Below the pieces are notes generated by a model, which saw only the letters and a program-made list of their open reading frames with translations, ran no database searches and was not told the origin of the DNA. From Verpa conica (Eukaryota > Ascomycota > Pezizomycetes > Pezizales > Morchellaceae), in NCBI GenBank assembly GCA_033030425.1, contig JAUFSD010000002.1, positions 1,550,001 through 1,614,000 on the forward strand: 64,000 nucleotides of DNA. Direction: 5' to 3'. Each line of letters starts with the position of its first letter. Position 1 is the first letter of the stretch. The position numbers and the translations under genes are program-made. This document shows positions 35,169 to 46,079 of the stretch, in pieces.

Positions 35169-36027
35169 GGGGAGGGCCATGATATAAAATACCCCTAGCC
35201 AAATTACAAGGTCACTAAAGAAGTCTACACAGTCATGTACCCTCCACCCAGAAACACCCATCACCATAATGACACGCTATAATAAACTCTATGAAATAAA
35301 TTACAACTATTGTTGAAACTTATAAGATCAATTCTTATCAAAAAGGCTATCCATTCAACCGCCAGACTAGATCTAGACTAACTAGATACAGTAGGTATAA
35401 CATCTTGAGCTCTAGCAATAAAGGGTTTTAGTACAGCCCCCAAGGTAATCGTGGCCTTGTAGGGTTAACGACTCTAACACAGTATTATGATAGTAAGTGA
35501 GAGTATAGGATTTAATTGAGAGGATGATGAGAGCGGCGGATTAATTCTCAGAGACATTTTGGAACTAGATCACTTTAGACAGAATCATGTGATACCTATT
35601 ATGAGATGTATGTGCCCAGTAGTTGAAAAAACAAGGACCAGCAATTTCGGGGCTAATACAGGTATGTATAAGCTTTAGTCTTATAGTCGACAAGAGGCTA
35701 GGTTTCGTGGAGATTTCAACTGATCTTATTCATTCATTCCCCTAAAATTTCAAGGTATGGCTGGTGTTTCTCATGCTCCTAAATCTTATATTCCCCTTGA
35801 ATGATTGTTTACAAGGGTCTTGTCTTAGGTGGTAGTACTACACAGTAACTAATCACAATCTATCACTCGCTGGGTTGAATGGGATTTCTTCCACACTTAT
35901 CTTACTACTTATACGTATTAAGCCTAAGGGGAAAGCTGAGTATGATGGGTAACTTAATTATCTATATATACATCCCTTTTTTATATAATTCTTCATTACC
36001 TTTAATAAACAAGCTAACACAAACCAT

Positions 36028-38178
36028 TTATATATCTTTACATGACTTTAAAGAGCCTATATCTCTTCCACTACCATCCACCAGGCAACGTCCAATCTCG
36101 TTTCTATTTCTAAAAAACCCTTCCGTAACATCATTCCAGTCACATAATCCTAAAACATCTTTTAGGATGACCGTACACTGGTCCCCAATCACCTTTAACC
36201 TCTCTATATCATCCTCACCTAACATCTCTGCTTTCGATAGGCCTCTATTCAAGAAAATATCAACCACAAAACTAAGCTGGCAACCGAGTAGAAAAGAGTA
36301 ATTTTTCACAGGTTCTCTCGAGATATTACAGAGCCACCCAAAAAACTCAAGAACAGGGCCTTCGAGTTCTCGGAAGACACAGGGATGCTCAGTAATTTCG
36401 TATATACCGCGATTATCGTCGAGGTGATGGGTCTCGTTCATTCCTGTACACAGATCTTTCTGATCTTTGAAACCGTAGAGGGCCCGGAGAACCTTTATAG
36501 CAGCCATACCTTGTGGTGTTGCGCATTTTGCTGGGTATGAAGAGAGATGCTCGAACGGAACCGCGGAGAGGCGTAGGACTGGGAAGAATCGAGAAAGAGT
36601 GGTTGTATAAGAGAGTGGGGTGGTTGACAAAAGATCTAAGAGAGTAACCTGGTTTGGAATACTAATAGGAGACGAGATTGACCGAGAGAAGTTGACATGA
36701 GAAAGTTGTTTAGATAGAGCTATAGAGTTCCTACCGACGAACTTAAAGTAGGCACCCGGGGAAGGCTTCCGCCTAGGATGTGCAAGCCCCTCGATCCAAT
36801 CTTTTAGTACCCCAACTTCGTCTGATGTAAATGCTCCAAACATTCGTCCACCCCATTGAAATTCTCTAATCAGTTTGCTCTGCCAAGGAGACCCTCTGAT
36901 TACCCATTTCGATTCAGTTAGAGCATGCAGAAAGGTGAGTGAGTGGGTATGATATGCTTCGGTGTCCAGCCATTGACTCAATGATTTCCCCGACTTTCCC
37001 CCAATTTTTGCAGGACAACATGCATGCATTGGACGAGCCGTAATAGTTTTTCCCCCAAATATCTTCTCTACTTGACGATCAAGCTTTGATGGGACTGCCG
37101 GTGTTGTTGGTAACCCTTCTGCAAGGATAACTCCAGCCTGAACACGGCGCCATGCAATTTCGACTTTGTTCGGTGGAAGTGATTCAATATATTCCGTTAC
37201 AGCCTTGATCCCCATAGCTGCATGACCCGAATGGCTATTATCGATAGAGATGTGTAGGATGAAATAGTATGGGTCTAGTTTCAACTCTCGTAGTTCTTGA
37301 ATAGTGATCAACAAATGCAACGGCAAGCTCTCATAAGCCATATTAAACCCTAAAATCTCTGGCAAAAACTCCTCTGGCCACAACGATATACACAGTTGGG
37401 AGACTGCAGCCTTCCATACACTCTCCTCCCCATTCGGGTTCTGGGAATGATCGATAAACTTTCTCTCGTCCCCTTTGCCAATGTTCGCGTCGATAGATGC
37501 CATAAGCTGTTGGTAAACCCAGACATGATTTTTCGCCAAATCTCCATCTCCGAGTTCTTCACTAAGAATCTGCCAGGTAATGCGTTGCGAAGATCGATTG
37601 TGAGGGAGTGTATTGAAGGCTCTATTAATGCCACCCAACCACGCACCATCGACGTACTTAACTGGTGCAGCGGTGCGAAGCCACCACTTTGCGTACTCGA
37701 GATCGGGGAATATTTCTCTAGTACCGCCTTTATGTCTTCGGGAGAGGTAAGACTCGAATTCAGCAGTGACTCTTGATTCGGATTTCCTGAAAAATTCGTA
37801 TATAGCGGGCTGCGAGTATTTATGAATTGAAAGGATGTTACTCTCATGGGGGGTAGCCTCAAGAGCTACAGACACCGTTTCGTCAAGGAGCTCTAGTAGT
37901 CGTTTCCTACCAGCATGCAAAGCAGCGGGAAATTGTTCGAGATTTTGGAGAAAGTGGTATAGTGCTTTATCTGACTCGAGAGGTGTATTCGGTTTTGATG
38001 ATGTACTTAGGTCTTTCCCTACGTCTTTGATAGCTGAAGATGGATCGAGATGTATCTCATGGTAGGAGGTGCCAGTGATATTAGCTTTGTAAATGTGTAA
38101 AAGACGCAGCCTATTACTAAAGGTAGAATAAATAAGGTACGTAAAAGCTGTAATACTCAAAGACAGTATCAATAACAT
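36028..38178 (-). CDS. Membrane-anchored heme-oxygenase-like (HDO) putative diiron protein
   Basis: A single-exon frame of 716 aa. Residues 1-20 are a hydrophobic N-terminal segment (MLLILSLSITAFTYLIYSTF), a likely signal anchor. The central region resembles the Haem_oxygenas_2/iron-containing redox enzyme family (YVDGAWLGGINR, then ILSEELGDGD). Candidate metal ligands follow the HDO pattern: Glu208-x9-His218 (EELGDGDLAKNH), Glu283 (AYESLP), and His309-x3-Asp313-x2-His316 in HISIDNSHSGHA. The first Glu ligand is less certain (Glu161, or Asp177 in place of Glu). The ~300-residue C-terminal part is unrecognised. Known HDOs do N-oxygenation, C-C cleavage or desaturation, but the substrate here cannot be inferred. 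It lies beside an MFS transporter and borders the AT-rich region. Confidence 0.72.
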   Translation of the reverse strand: MLLILSLSITAFTYLIYSTFSNRLRLLHIYKANITGTSYHEIHLDPSSAIKDVGKDLSTSSKPNTPLESDKALYHFLQNLEQFPAALHAGRKRLLELLDETVSVALEATPHESNILSIHKYSQPAIYEFFRKSESRVTAEFESYLSRRHKGGTREIFPDLEYAKWWLRTAAPVKYVDGAWLGGINRAFNTLPHNRSSQRITWQILSEELGDGDLAKNHVWVYQQLMASIDANIGKGDERKFIDHSQNPNGEESVWKAAVSQLCISLWPEEFLPEILGFNMAYESLPLHLLITIQELRELKLDPYYFILHISIDNSHSGHAAMGIKAVTEYIESLPPNKVEIAWRRVQAGVILAEGLPTTPAVPSKLDRQVEKIFGGKTITARPMHACCPAKIGGKSGKSLSQWLDTEAYHTHSLTFLHALTESKWVIRGSPWQSKLIREFQWGGRMFGAFTSDEVGVLKDWIEGLAHPRRKPSPGAYFKFVGRNSIALSKQLSHVNFSRSISSPISIPNQVTLLDLLSTTPLSYTTTLSRFFPVLRLSAVPFEHLSSYPAKCATPQGMAAIKVLRALYGFKDQKDLCTGMNETHHLDDNRGIYEITEHPCVFRELEGPVLEFFGWLCNISREPVKNYSFLLGCQLSFVVDIFLNRGLSKAEMLGEDDIERLKVIGDQCTVILKDVLGLCDWNDVTEGFFRNRNEIGRCLVDGSGRDIGSLKSCKDI

Positions 38179-38894
38179 TGTGGGGTGACAGGAAGTACAA
38201 AAACAGTGACTGCTATTCGCACAGGAACCCTCTAAAACGCTCCAGAAAAATCTCCAGGGACTGTACTTTAAATCCTATCCACAGACAATTGCAAGAGTCC
38301 CGATGTTCACGTCATGGCTGAGCAGCGAATCGTAGAAAAGTAATAATTCTAGCTACCACTTACCCTATGGACAATGCAGCTCGTATCAAAGTTGAAGTCA
38401 TAATTTGGTGGTAAAAATCTCTCCGAGGGAGAATTCTCGGCCTTGGGCTGGAGTTAACCTTCAATGGCCGACGTCACAGGTCCCTCAACCCGCGAACCCC
38501 TAGAGCCATGTTGTAAGGTTGAGGTCATGTCTCTAAAGATTATTCAGAGCATGTGAAATACCTCAGGTGATAAAAAATGTCTCACACTTATAGTTAGATA
38601 AATGAGTAGATCCGGACACTAAGAGAATAGATCATGGTCAATCGAACACTCGGCATTTCATACTAGTTTCACACTTGATACGCTCAGTGAAAAGGTTTAC
38701 GGGGATTCCTATTGCAGATGTTGTTTCCCTAGGAACTAAAACAAAAAATGCCACCAGATACATGCAGTGATGATACTCCATAAAATAAAAACAAGATATA
38801 TACATTACACCGTAGTATATAAAAAGAGAAACTTGAAGTCCCAAAAGTGGTAAAGAATCACAATTCAAAATAAAAAAAGAAACTGGGAGCAACT
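38179..38894. other. Intergenic between MFS and HDO genes
   Basis: About 700 bases: the promoter of the HDO gene and the 3' flank of the MFS gene. It includes short inverted words such as CTCCGAGGGAG near 38422. No gene is seen. Confidence 0.4.
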
Positions 38895-40728
38895 TCAAAT
38901 GTGCCCCCTATGCCCTCTCAACAGCCCAGAAACTTCGGTCTCACCTTCACCTTCCTCCTCCTCACCTTCCTCCTCATCAATGTTTTGGAGTCCCCTCCCA
39001 TCTACAGTCATTAGACTTAATATAAATCCCACCCCTGCGATCCCGCCAAATATACCCCAAGCCAGGAGCTCTCCTTTTGGTAGTGTGATAGCTGCTGTGA
39101 ATAGTCCTCCGCTGACTAATGGGCCTACGGCTCTTCCACCTGCGCTCAAAGTCTGTGCGAGCCCATTTAGTGTTCCCAAAGTAGACGAGTTAGGACTCCC
39201 ATTGGTAATAAGCAGCATCGCACACGTAAGTCCAACTACTGTGCTTATAGATTTTAAGAACAGCACACTTCCCAATTCAATCCAGAGCCAGAATTTAGAG
39301 CTTTGTCCATTTGGGTCGTAGTATCCAACGAACGGCATCGCCCAGAATGCAATCGTGAACCCAAATAATCCAAACCGATATCCCCAGAAATTTCCAATTC
39401 GGCTTTGTAGGGGGGCAAATAGAAGGAGTTGGAATGCGATTGAGATGACGCCGACGAATGCGAGAGAGAGACCAATTTCTTTTGGAAACTGACCACGTCC
39501 AGCAGGAGGTTCTGAGGATACGAAAATTGGATAGAGCGAGTTATAGGATACATTCGAAAGGTTGAAAATTGAGTATGTAATCAAGAGAATTGCAATTTCG
39601 GGATTCATGATAGACCGGTATGATGGAGGGGTCGAGACCTCAGGGAATAGTGAGGGGGCGGCTTCGTCCCCGAAGTAATCATCAGGCTCTTCCTGTGCTG
39701 AGACTTCGTGACTGTCTGGCGGTGGAGCACGGAGATATCCTGGTCGCGCACTAGCCATGAATTGCCAAAGCCAGACAAATAGATTCTTGGCCCGCTTTCC
39801 CAGTGGTGGGAGTGATTTCGCTTCTTTCAAACTTTCGTCGAGAAGGAAGATACTCACTAGTAGCTCAAGCAGTAAGAATGCTGCCGCGACGACATTCGGG
39901 AGTAGATACGGGTATTCTGCGAGAATCCCAGTACTGACTGGATGAACTAGAACACCACCAATCAAAGGTCCTGTTATTCCACCGATGCCGTATACTACTG
40001 GGAGATAGGAAAACGCAGATGATTGGTTCGACTTGTCGGTTATTTCACCAAGAATCGTAGAGACAATTCCTAGAGATATATACCATTTAGAATCCACACT
40101 CACAATGTTTACCACGGCACAAGAGAGAGATCGTACCTGCATTCCCGTTCACCAGCCCCATAACAGCTTGTACTATTATCGCCTGCAAAAGCGTCCTACA
40201 GAGCCCAAACGCAATAAAGCACAATGCAGTCAACAATGTCCCCATAAGAATAACTGGTTTCCTCCCAATCTTATCACTCAACCTCCCCCAGAGCAGATTT
40301 GCTATACACAAAATCATCCGTCAGCCTTCAAACTTTTAATGCACGATTATGCATGACCTACTGCTAAATTGAGCTGCAGCAAACGAACTCGCGATAAGCC
40401 CCACAAACAAACCAACCTTTCTTTTATCCACGTCTGGGAATGTCGCCGTCATCTCCGGTAGATAAGGGGAAAAACTATTAAGCGCCGTCTGCTCAGCTAG
40501 CGATATTATCGCCAGCACGATGAGCTGCTTCTTTGGTATAGGTGTAGAGCTATCCTTTCCTCCCGGTTCGCCCACCTTGTTACTAGTGTTATCGGCATTG
40601 TTGCTACAAGTATTCGATAACGGTGATGAGAAGCCATCAATAAGAGGGGGGCCACTGGTAGCAGGAGGGGTTGTAGGGAATGTCTGGTAGTGAAGCGAGG
40701 AGGCACGGCGTTGCATTAGGCTTCTCAT
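38895..40728 (-). CDS. Major facilitator superfamily transporter (DHA1-like)
   Basis: A drug:H+ antiporter-type MFS transporter. Three exons: the first from 40728 (Ser/Thr-rich cytosolic N-terminus, then QLIVLAIISLAEQTALNSFSPYLPEM, helix 1). The second is short and contains motif A (WGRLSDKIGRKPVIL) and LVNGNAG. The third, to 38895, runs from GIVSTILGEI to the acidic C-terminus. Twelve hydrophobic segments can be traced, with a large central loop (about SLPPLGKRAKNLF to PPSYRSIMNPEIA). YGIGGITGPLIGG matches the helix-5 antiporter motif. It resembles the ZIFL/YCR023C-like fungal branch. The substrate is unknown. Co-directional with the HDO gene, so co-regulation is possible but unproven. Confidence 0.88.
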
Positions 40729-41386
40729 GAGGGCGAGGGAGTAGGAGGTCTATAGGTTAGGTATCAAATTCTAGACGATCCCTCAGAATAATCAACTTCG
40801 GGGGATGAGAATTGCGAGTCAGTTGTTTATATTTATGTGAATTCTTCGGTAAATGACGTCGCCGGCGTGATTCATGTGGTGCAAGGATTCCCCCATGCGT
40901 CTGCACCCATGACTTGCGCAGGGTGAGCGGAATATTCAGCCGGAGACGAGATCCCATAGCAAAAAGGAAACTGCGACGGCTAACGGAGATAGCAGCTGCA
41001 CCACTAAAGTAAGAATCTTTGTCTAATTTTCATGTCCAAGAGATCAGAAAGTGAGTGAGCAGGGCTAATAGGAAAGAAAGAGGGTCCCTTTTTCCAGGAT
41101 CCTGCGTTTGACATCATATCGTAGTCATACGTGAAGGCACGATAATTACGATTCATGATGCATATTATCACGCGGTACTCTAGACTACAGCTCGCCCAAT
41201 TGACAACTTTGTACGCCCTGAACCCGAAGGGATAGCTTATTTGTGCCCTGTTGGCAGGTGTGATTTATGCTTATTTATTACTTTAGTTGGGATACTGAGA
41301 CAAGTGGGTGGTGATTGGCGGGATTTCAAAGGATTGTGCATTATCTAGTATTTACAAATCTTATCCATCTTCAAACCGGATACCCT
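40729..41386. other. Intergenic between ICL2 and MFS genes
   Basis: Promoter of the MFS gene and 3' flank of the 2-methylisocitrate lyase gene. No gene is supported. Confidence 0.4.
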
Positions 41387-43367
41387 TTAGAATCCTAAGT
41401 TTATAATAAGCAATCGTGTCTCTCAAATATGTAAATGTCGATGGATATTCACTTACCGTGCTCAGTACTATCACCTCCCACAGAACTAGTAGCAGAACTA
41501 CTTGCTATGCTCTGCAAAATACCATCCACATAATTTGCCCCACTCCTTCAAAATGGCAGTGTCGTTAGTAAATATTCTTCAGTATTGGTGGTATAGATAT
41601 AGGATAACCTACCACTTCTGATGCGTCAAAACATCACACCCCAATTCCTTCTCCCTCCTTTGCACCAAATCGACATATGCCAGCATCCCATCCTTCTTAA
41701 ATCTCGTTGAAAGCTCACATGTAATAGCGGCCCCCGAGTGCAATCCAGCCAAACTAACCAGCTGTAGCACGAACCCTTCCTTTGCCAAATCCCATACAAA
41801 GCTTTTCAACTTGTCCTCTGAAAACCCTTCACTCAGCCAGTTAAAGCTCGGTGACAGATTATAGACCATCCACTTCCCTTCACCTGGGCTTCCCTTGGCC
41901 CTAATCTTCCGGGCGAAACTAGCAGCCTCTTCAACGGAAGGTCTCTTGGTCTCAAGCCAGAGAAGGTCGGCGTACGGTGCGAAGGCAAGTGAGCGCTTAG
42001 TCGCAGCTGGGATACCAGCACGGTAGTGATAGTAGCCTTCGCGGGTACGTGGGATGTCCCAGCTAAAGAAGACATCGCGGCCAAGGAGTTCCTTAGCGAG
42101 GATTTTCGAATCTGAGAGTGAGCGCTCAGAGGCACCCTTAAGGTATTGATCGATCTTGCTCTCAGTTGCAGAGTCCTTCTTAAGAGCTTCAACGACAGCT
42201 TCATCAAATGTAACCATCTTATGCTTTGCAACCCACTCCGCTTCAGCCTTATTAATTTCTTCACCACGAGCACCACTCTGTTCAAGAGTATATAGAACTT
42301 CACTCAGTGGCTTTACATCCTCTGTAACCCCGAGAATAAATTCATGGTCCCGGATGTCAACCGTGCTGCTGATCAACTTCCCACTCTCAGAGTCCGTCCT
42401 AGCGATTAAAAGATTCTCGCTGCCCATGATATCCCATTGGAAACGTGCTGCAATAAGACGGTTGATGTGCTCGCTTATGGGAACCAATACTTTTCCGGAA
42501 AGATGGCCGCACTATAAAATACATATTAGAATAGGCGAAAGGAAACAGAAAATCTTACATTTCAATAAGTACCTTTTTACCACCGTGGAGCTGGTCCTCC
42601 AAGTGAATTGCAGCCGCGCCATTCTCGGCAAAGAGCTTTGCGAGCTTCATCACAGCTGAAAGACCACCATGACCAGTATCCCCGTCCGCAATAATAGGCC
42701 TCAAGTAGTCAATCCATGGTGTCTTCTTCCTCTGTTCGGGAGTCAAAGACCTCCTCGCATCAAAATGTTTCCGGTCATGCAATTGCTGTGCCTTAAACAA
42801 CCTCTGCACTTGGTTCGGCACTGTATTATACGGGTAATCTCCTAAATCCGGCGATACCTCATTCGTGGTTGTCAACACGCTTGAACAAGCCCAGCCGCTA
42901 ACATAAAGAACCTCCTGGTGAGGAGCTTGCTGTGTCATTTGTACTGGATCGATAGCACCCACTATAGATAGTGTATATCAGTACCTAGTAGCGTCGTACA
43001 GATTGTTAAGGAGCGTACTAGTATGTACAGGTTCCCCAGCAGCTGCTCGCTCTTTCAGTAACCCAAAGAGCTTCTTAGCTGTAGTGCTGCTTGGGTACTC
43101 TTGCTTCAAGGTCCCACGCTTGCTAACAATGTCGGCCGCAGAATACGGTCTCCTAATCCCAGCGAAGCGTGGGGTATCCCACCATTTCTTCACGGCTTGA
43201 ATCTCAGCCTCGAAAATAGCATCTTCTTCCTCCGGCGAAGGCGCAACGTGGAGTGGTCTCGAAGAGTACATTCGAGCGAGAGTGAATGTTGCGCCAGGTA
43301 CAGAAGTGGCTGAGAGAATCCGCGGGAGCGGTCGAAGTAGAGGCAGCCGGCAAATTGGAAGGACCAT
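41387..43367 (-). CDS. ICL2: Mitochondrial 2-methylisocitrate lyase
   Basis: Cleaves 2-methylisocitrate to pyruvate and succinate, the last step of the methylcitrate cycle that detoxifies propionyl-CoA. Five exons (43367-43019, 42961-42573, 42511-41613, 41545-41457, 41394-41387) give 577 aa in frame. The N-terminus is Arg/Leu/Ser-rich without acidic residues, a mitochondrial presequence, which argues against glyoxylate-cycle isocitrate lyase. Conserved blocks are [53 protein letters not shown] and the spliced active-site [13 protein letters not shown], then [24 protein letters not shown] and DVLTHQKW. The last exon encodes only Gly (completion), Phe and stop in 8 nt. The start is 43367, as the in-frame upstream codon is TTG. 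Confidence 0.93.
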
Positions 43368-44017
43368 TTTCAAAAAAAAAGAGCACAGCTAGGCACTATG
43401 GAAGACTAGAGAAAAACAACTCCAAGAGGGAAATTCATAGAGAGGACCTATGTATGCTATTCCTGGCAATGATGCTTTGCCTCGGGATGCTCCTGCCGTA
43501 GCGGCGTCGGAGCCAAGACGCGGGGGAAAGGATAGCAATGGCCAACCAAGTTCTGCGGCTCTAATCAATGCCGCTTTTTGTTAGAGAAAAGGAATTAAAT
43601 TTGATATCGTAATCTATAACCTCATTCATGAAGCTGCATGCGAATTATACAAGAAATCCCCCAGACTGTGCCTAAACATTACCGGGTAGGGCAAAGAGCT
43701 TAAAGCTACCTGAAAACCTCGAGTGCTGGCTTGTGAACTAACGCCCACAGTTTCTAGCCCAGAGTACATGAATCTCTAAATGATAATAAAAGATAATAAT
43801 TTGGATTTGACAGATGTCAATGATAAACCAATAAAGAAACTACGCCTAAGCCAGACACAAAGAGACAACAAAACACAAACTACATAAAAAATGAGCGCAA
43901 CCATCGTAGAGTGAACAACATCTATCAAGTTCAACCAGTTGACTTGTAAACTATGTCTTAAATGAAAACCACTTCAGTACCTTTCACCCCTCCCCTCCCC
44001 CGGTCTCAAACAATGCT
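43368..44017. other. Intergenic between protease-like gene and ICL2
   Basis: The ICL2 promoter, and an A-rich 3' flank of the pepsin-like gene. No gene is seen. Confidence 0.4.
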
Positions 44018-46079
44018 CTACATCATCTCATACCGCATTTCAGGTCCAGGCTGATACGGCTGATTATATGGGCCTGTGCTCTGCCGATTCGCAAATGCCG
44101 GATGCTGGGAGTGAGCTGGATGTACTGCTGGCGGCGCAGCCGGAAGCTCTGCCCATTGTGGAGGATATCCTTGGCTCGGGCTAGTTGCCATGCCGACATA
44201 ATCGCTTTCCATCTCATGATACTGCATTCCACCAGCAGCCAATGGATGTGGCGTATAAAACCCGCCACTTCCGTCTTTCTGCTGCTCCCAAACACCCCAA
44301 TCTTGATTTGACGGATGTCCAGGGCCAAGAGGATTCTTTTCGTCACGCTGGGGAAGATTGATCATTGGCACTGTAGCGCCACTGCCATCCATTTCGCTTC
44401 TGTAATGGTTTACAGTCACTGAGGAAGGTATGAGCTGCAAGGCATCCTGTGAGGTGCTGGTGGCCTTTTTACGACGCCATAAGAGGAAACAAATGCCAAG
44501 GGCAAAGAAGACCCCGCCAGCGCCGGCAGCTGCAGCAATAAGAGCTATTGGAGGCTTTTTATCATTTGACGGTGAAGAATCCGTGCTATCGTTGGCAGCT
44601 TCAGTAGATTTATCCATAGACAAGGCTGCAACCGCAACAACATCAGGTTTATCTTTTGTATAAGCAACCTGAGAAAGCTGAAAGGTGCTAGCGTCGTAGT
44701 CGACGAACAGATACGCAGCTTTCAAAAACCTAAACGCTCTATCAGCCCAAGCTAATAAACCACCAAGGTCAAAAGTCTAAACATACGTTCGGCCCAAAAC
44801 AATTGGCTGTTTTGAAGAATCTTTGAAGGTCTTGATAGGTAAGTAATGAGTGTATAAATCATTTCCCACAGGGACGTAATCTCGCAGTGAAGTGATGCTT
44901 TGATATAGCACACTTGGAGGAATAACAATATCAATACCGGCTGCTCCACCAGGCACTTGTAATGTAAAAGTGATGTTTCCGAGATATTTGTCGGCAGAAT
45001 TCCCATAGTAAAAATCTTCTAAGGGACTTCCATATACTGCTTCCAGGGCACCCGACAATTGCTGCGCTGTTGTTTCTGGAAGATATCTATATAATTTTTT
45101 CCATTCAGCAATCATACCTCAATGTAGATTGATTCTCGTATACTCACATATACGGCGTGCTGGAGTCGATAACCACCTTCCTAGTCCCATTGAACACATC
45201 ATGTGATGACTCATTAATCAACCCTTGATTAATAAGTAACATATTCGTTAACTCCAACTCCAACTTCCCATCAGTAGTTATAGGCGCCTTTAGCGGTGGA
45301 GACCTATTATCAATCCTCGCTTTATCGTATCCCCCAAGCGTCAGGTAACCAGGAAACGAGTGCACCCCCCTCACAGTGTCATTGCTCACTGAAGTAGCCC
45401 GCTTAACTTTGCCAACACCAGAGTTATAGCTCGCCGAGTCGGATAGGTTCTCGCTAGAGTCGTCGAATGTTGGGTCTATGATAGGATATGCATGGTTCTC
45501 AATATCGATTCCAACATGGATACCATAAGACCGAGAATCAATTTTGCCATCTTTCACAAGCCGTGCAAGCAGTGTAGAATTAGGTCCTAATCCAATAAAT
45601 CCTGAAGTCATATTACAAGCCTCGACCAATCCAAATGTAAACTCCTTCAGCACAACATCTTCATCGCCTACCAGAGTGACCGTATCTTGGCCCTGGTTTC
45701 CGTTCGCAAAGAGAACATATTTGTTATCCCCCCAAGTAAATTCATCCTTTGCTGCTGTGTAAGATAAAGATTGCTTAGGCCCGAATACACCCCCACGATA
45801 CTTAACGCAGCCTTCAAGTGCTGTTGCATTGCCAGCAGGTGTACATGCTTTCGGAGAGATAGCAAATGTATCGTCTGTACTGGTAGATGGATTAAGATAT
45901 ATAGTTTGAGCAGGGGTCCCGATAGTCAACGGGAGTAGGTAGTCATCTGTCGAGTCGACCGCAAGTGATTTTGAGAACTGAATCGATATAGTTGCTCCGG
46001 TAGTAGCAGATGCAGTATTACTCAAGAGAATAATTTGGACGAGTGCGAGAGAGAGTACATGTATACTCGAAAACGCCAT
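44018..46079 (-). CDS. Membrane-anchored pepsin-like protein, apparently catalytically degenerate
   Basis: Three exons (from 46079 to about 45147; about 45083 to 44751; about 44717 to 44018). A signal peptide (MAFSSIHVLSLALVQIILLS) leads into an A1 aspartic-peptidase fold (YLLPLTIGTPAQTIYLNPS, GFIGLGPNSTLL, FPGYLTLGGYD, VVIDSSTPYIYLPE). The first catalytic motif, normally D[ST]G, reads NPS in IYLNPSTSTDD. The second reads DSS. At least one catalytic Asp is therefore missing. After the fold come a Ser/Thr/Asp linker, one transmembrane helix (PIALIAAAAGAGGVFFALGI), a basic stop-transfer WRRKK and a ~140-residue cytosolic tail rich in Pro, Gln and Tyr. This layout suits a wall or surface sensor better than an enzyme. 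N-glycosylation sites are frequent. Confidence 0.82.

Larger units (their letters stand above)
33330..36027. other. AT-rich gene-free region with inverted-repeat element
   Basis: About 2.7 kb rich in A and T, with many stop codons in all frames. It contains the TA-flanked inverted-repeat element and a 12-base tandem array described separately. Around 33780-34010, repeated GGTATT/AATACC words suggest further decayed repeat material. I see no intact gene. Confidence 0.5.

Noticed and set aside
34839..35267. 142-codon minus-strand frame with Phe-Pro-Asp repeats
   Set aside because: It translates the 12-base tandem array and the terminus of the inverted-repeat element, not a protein gene.
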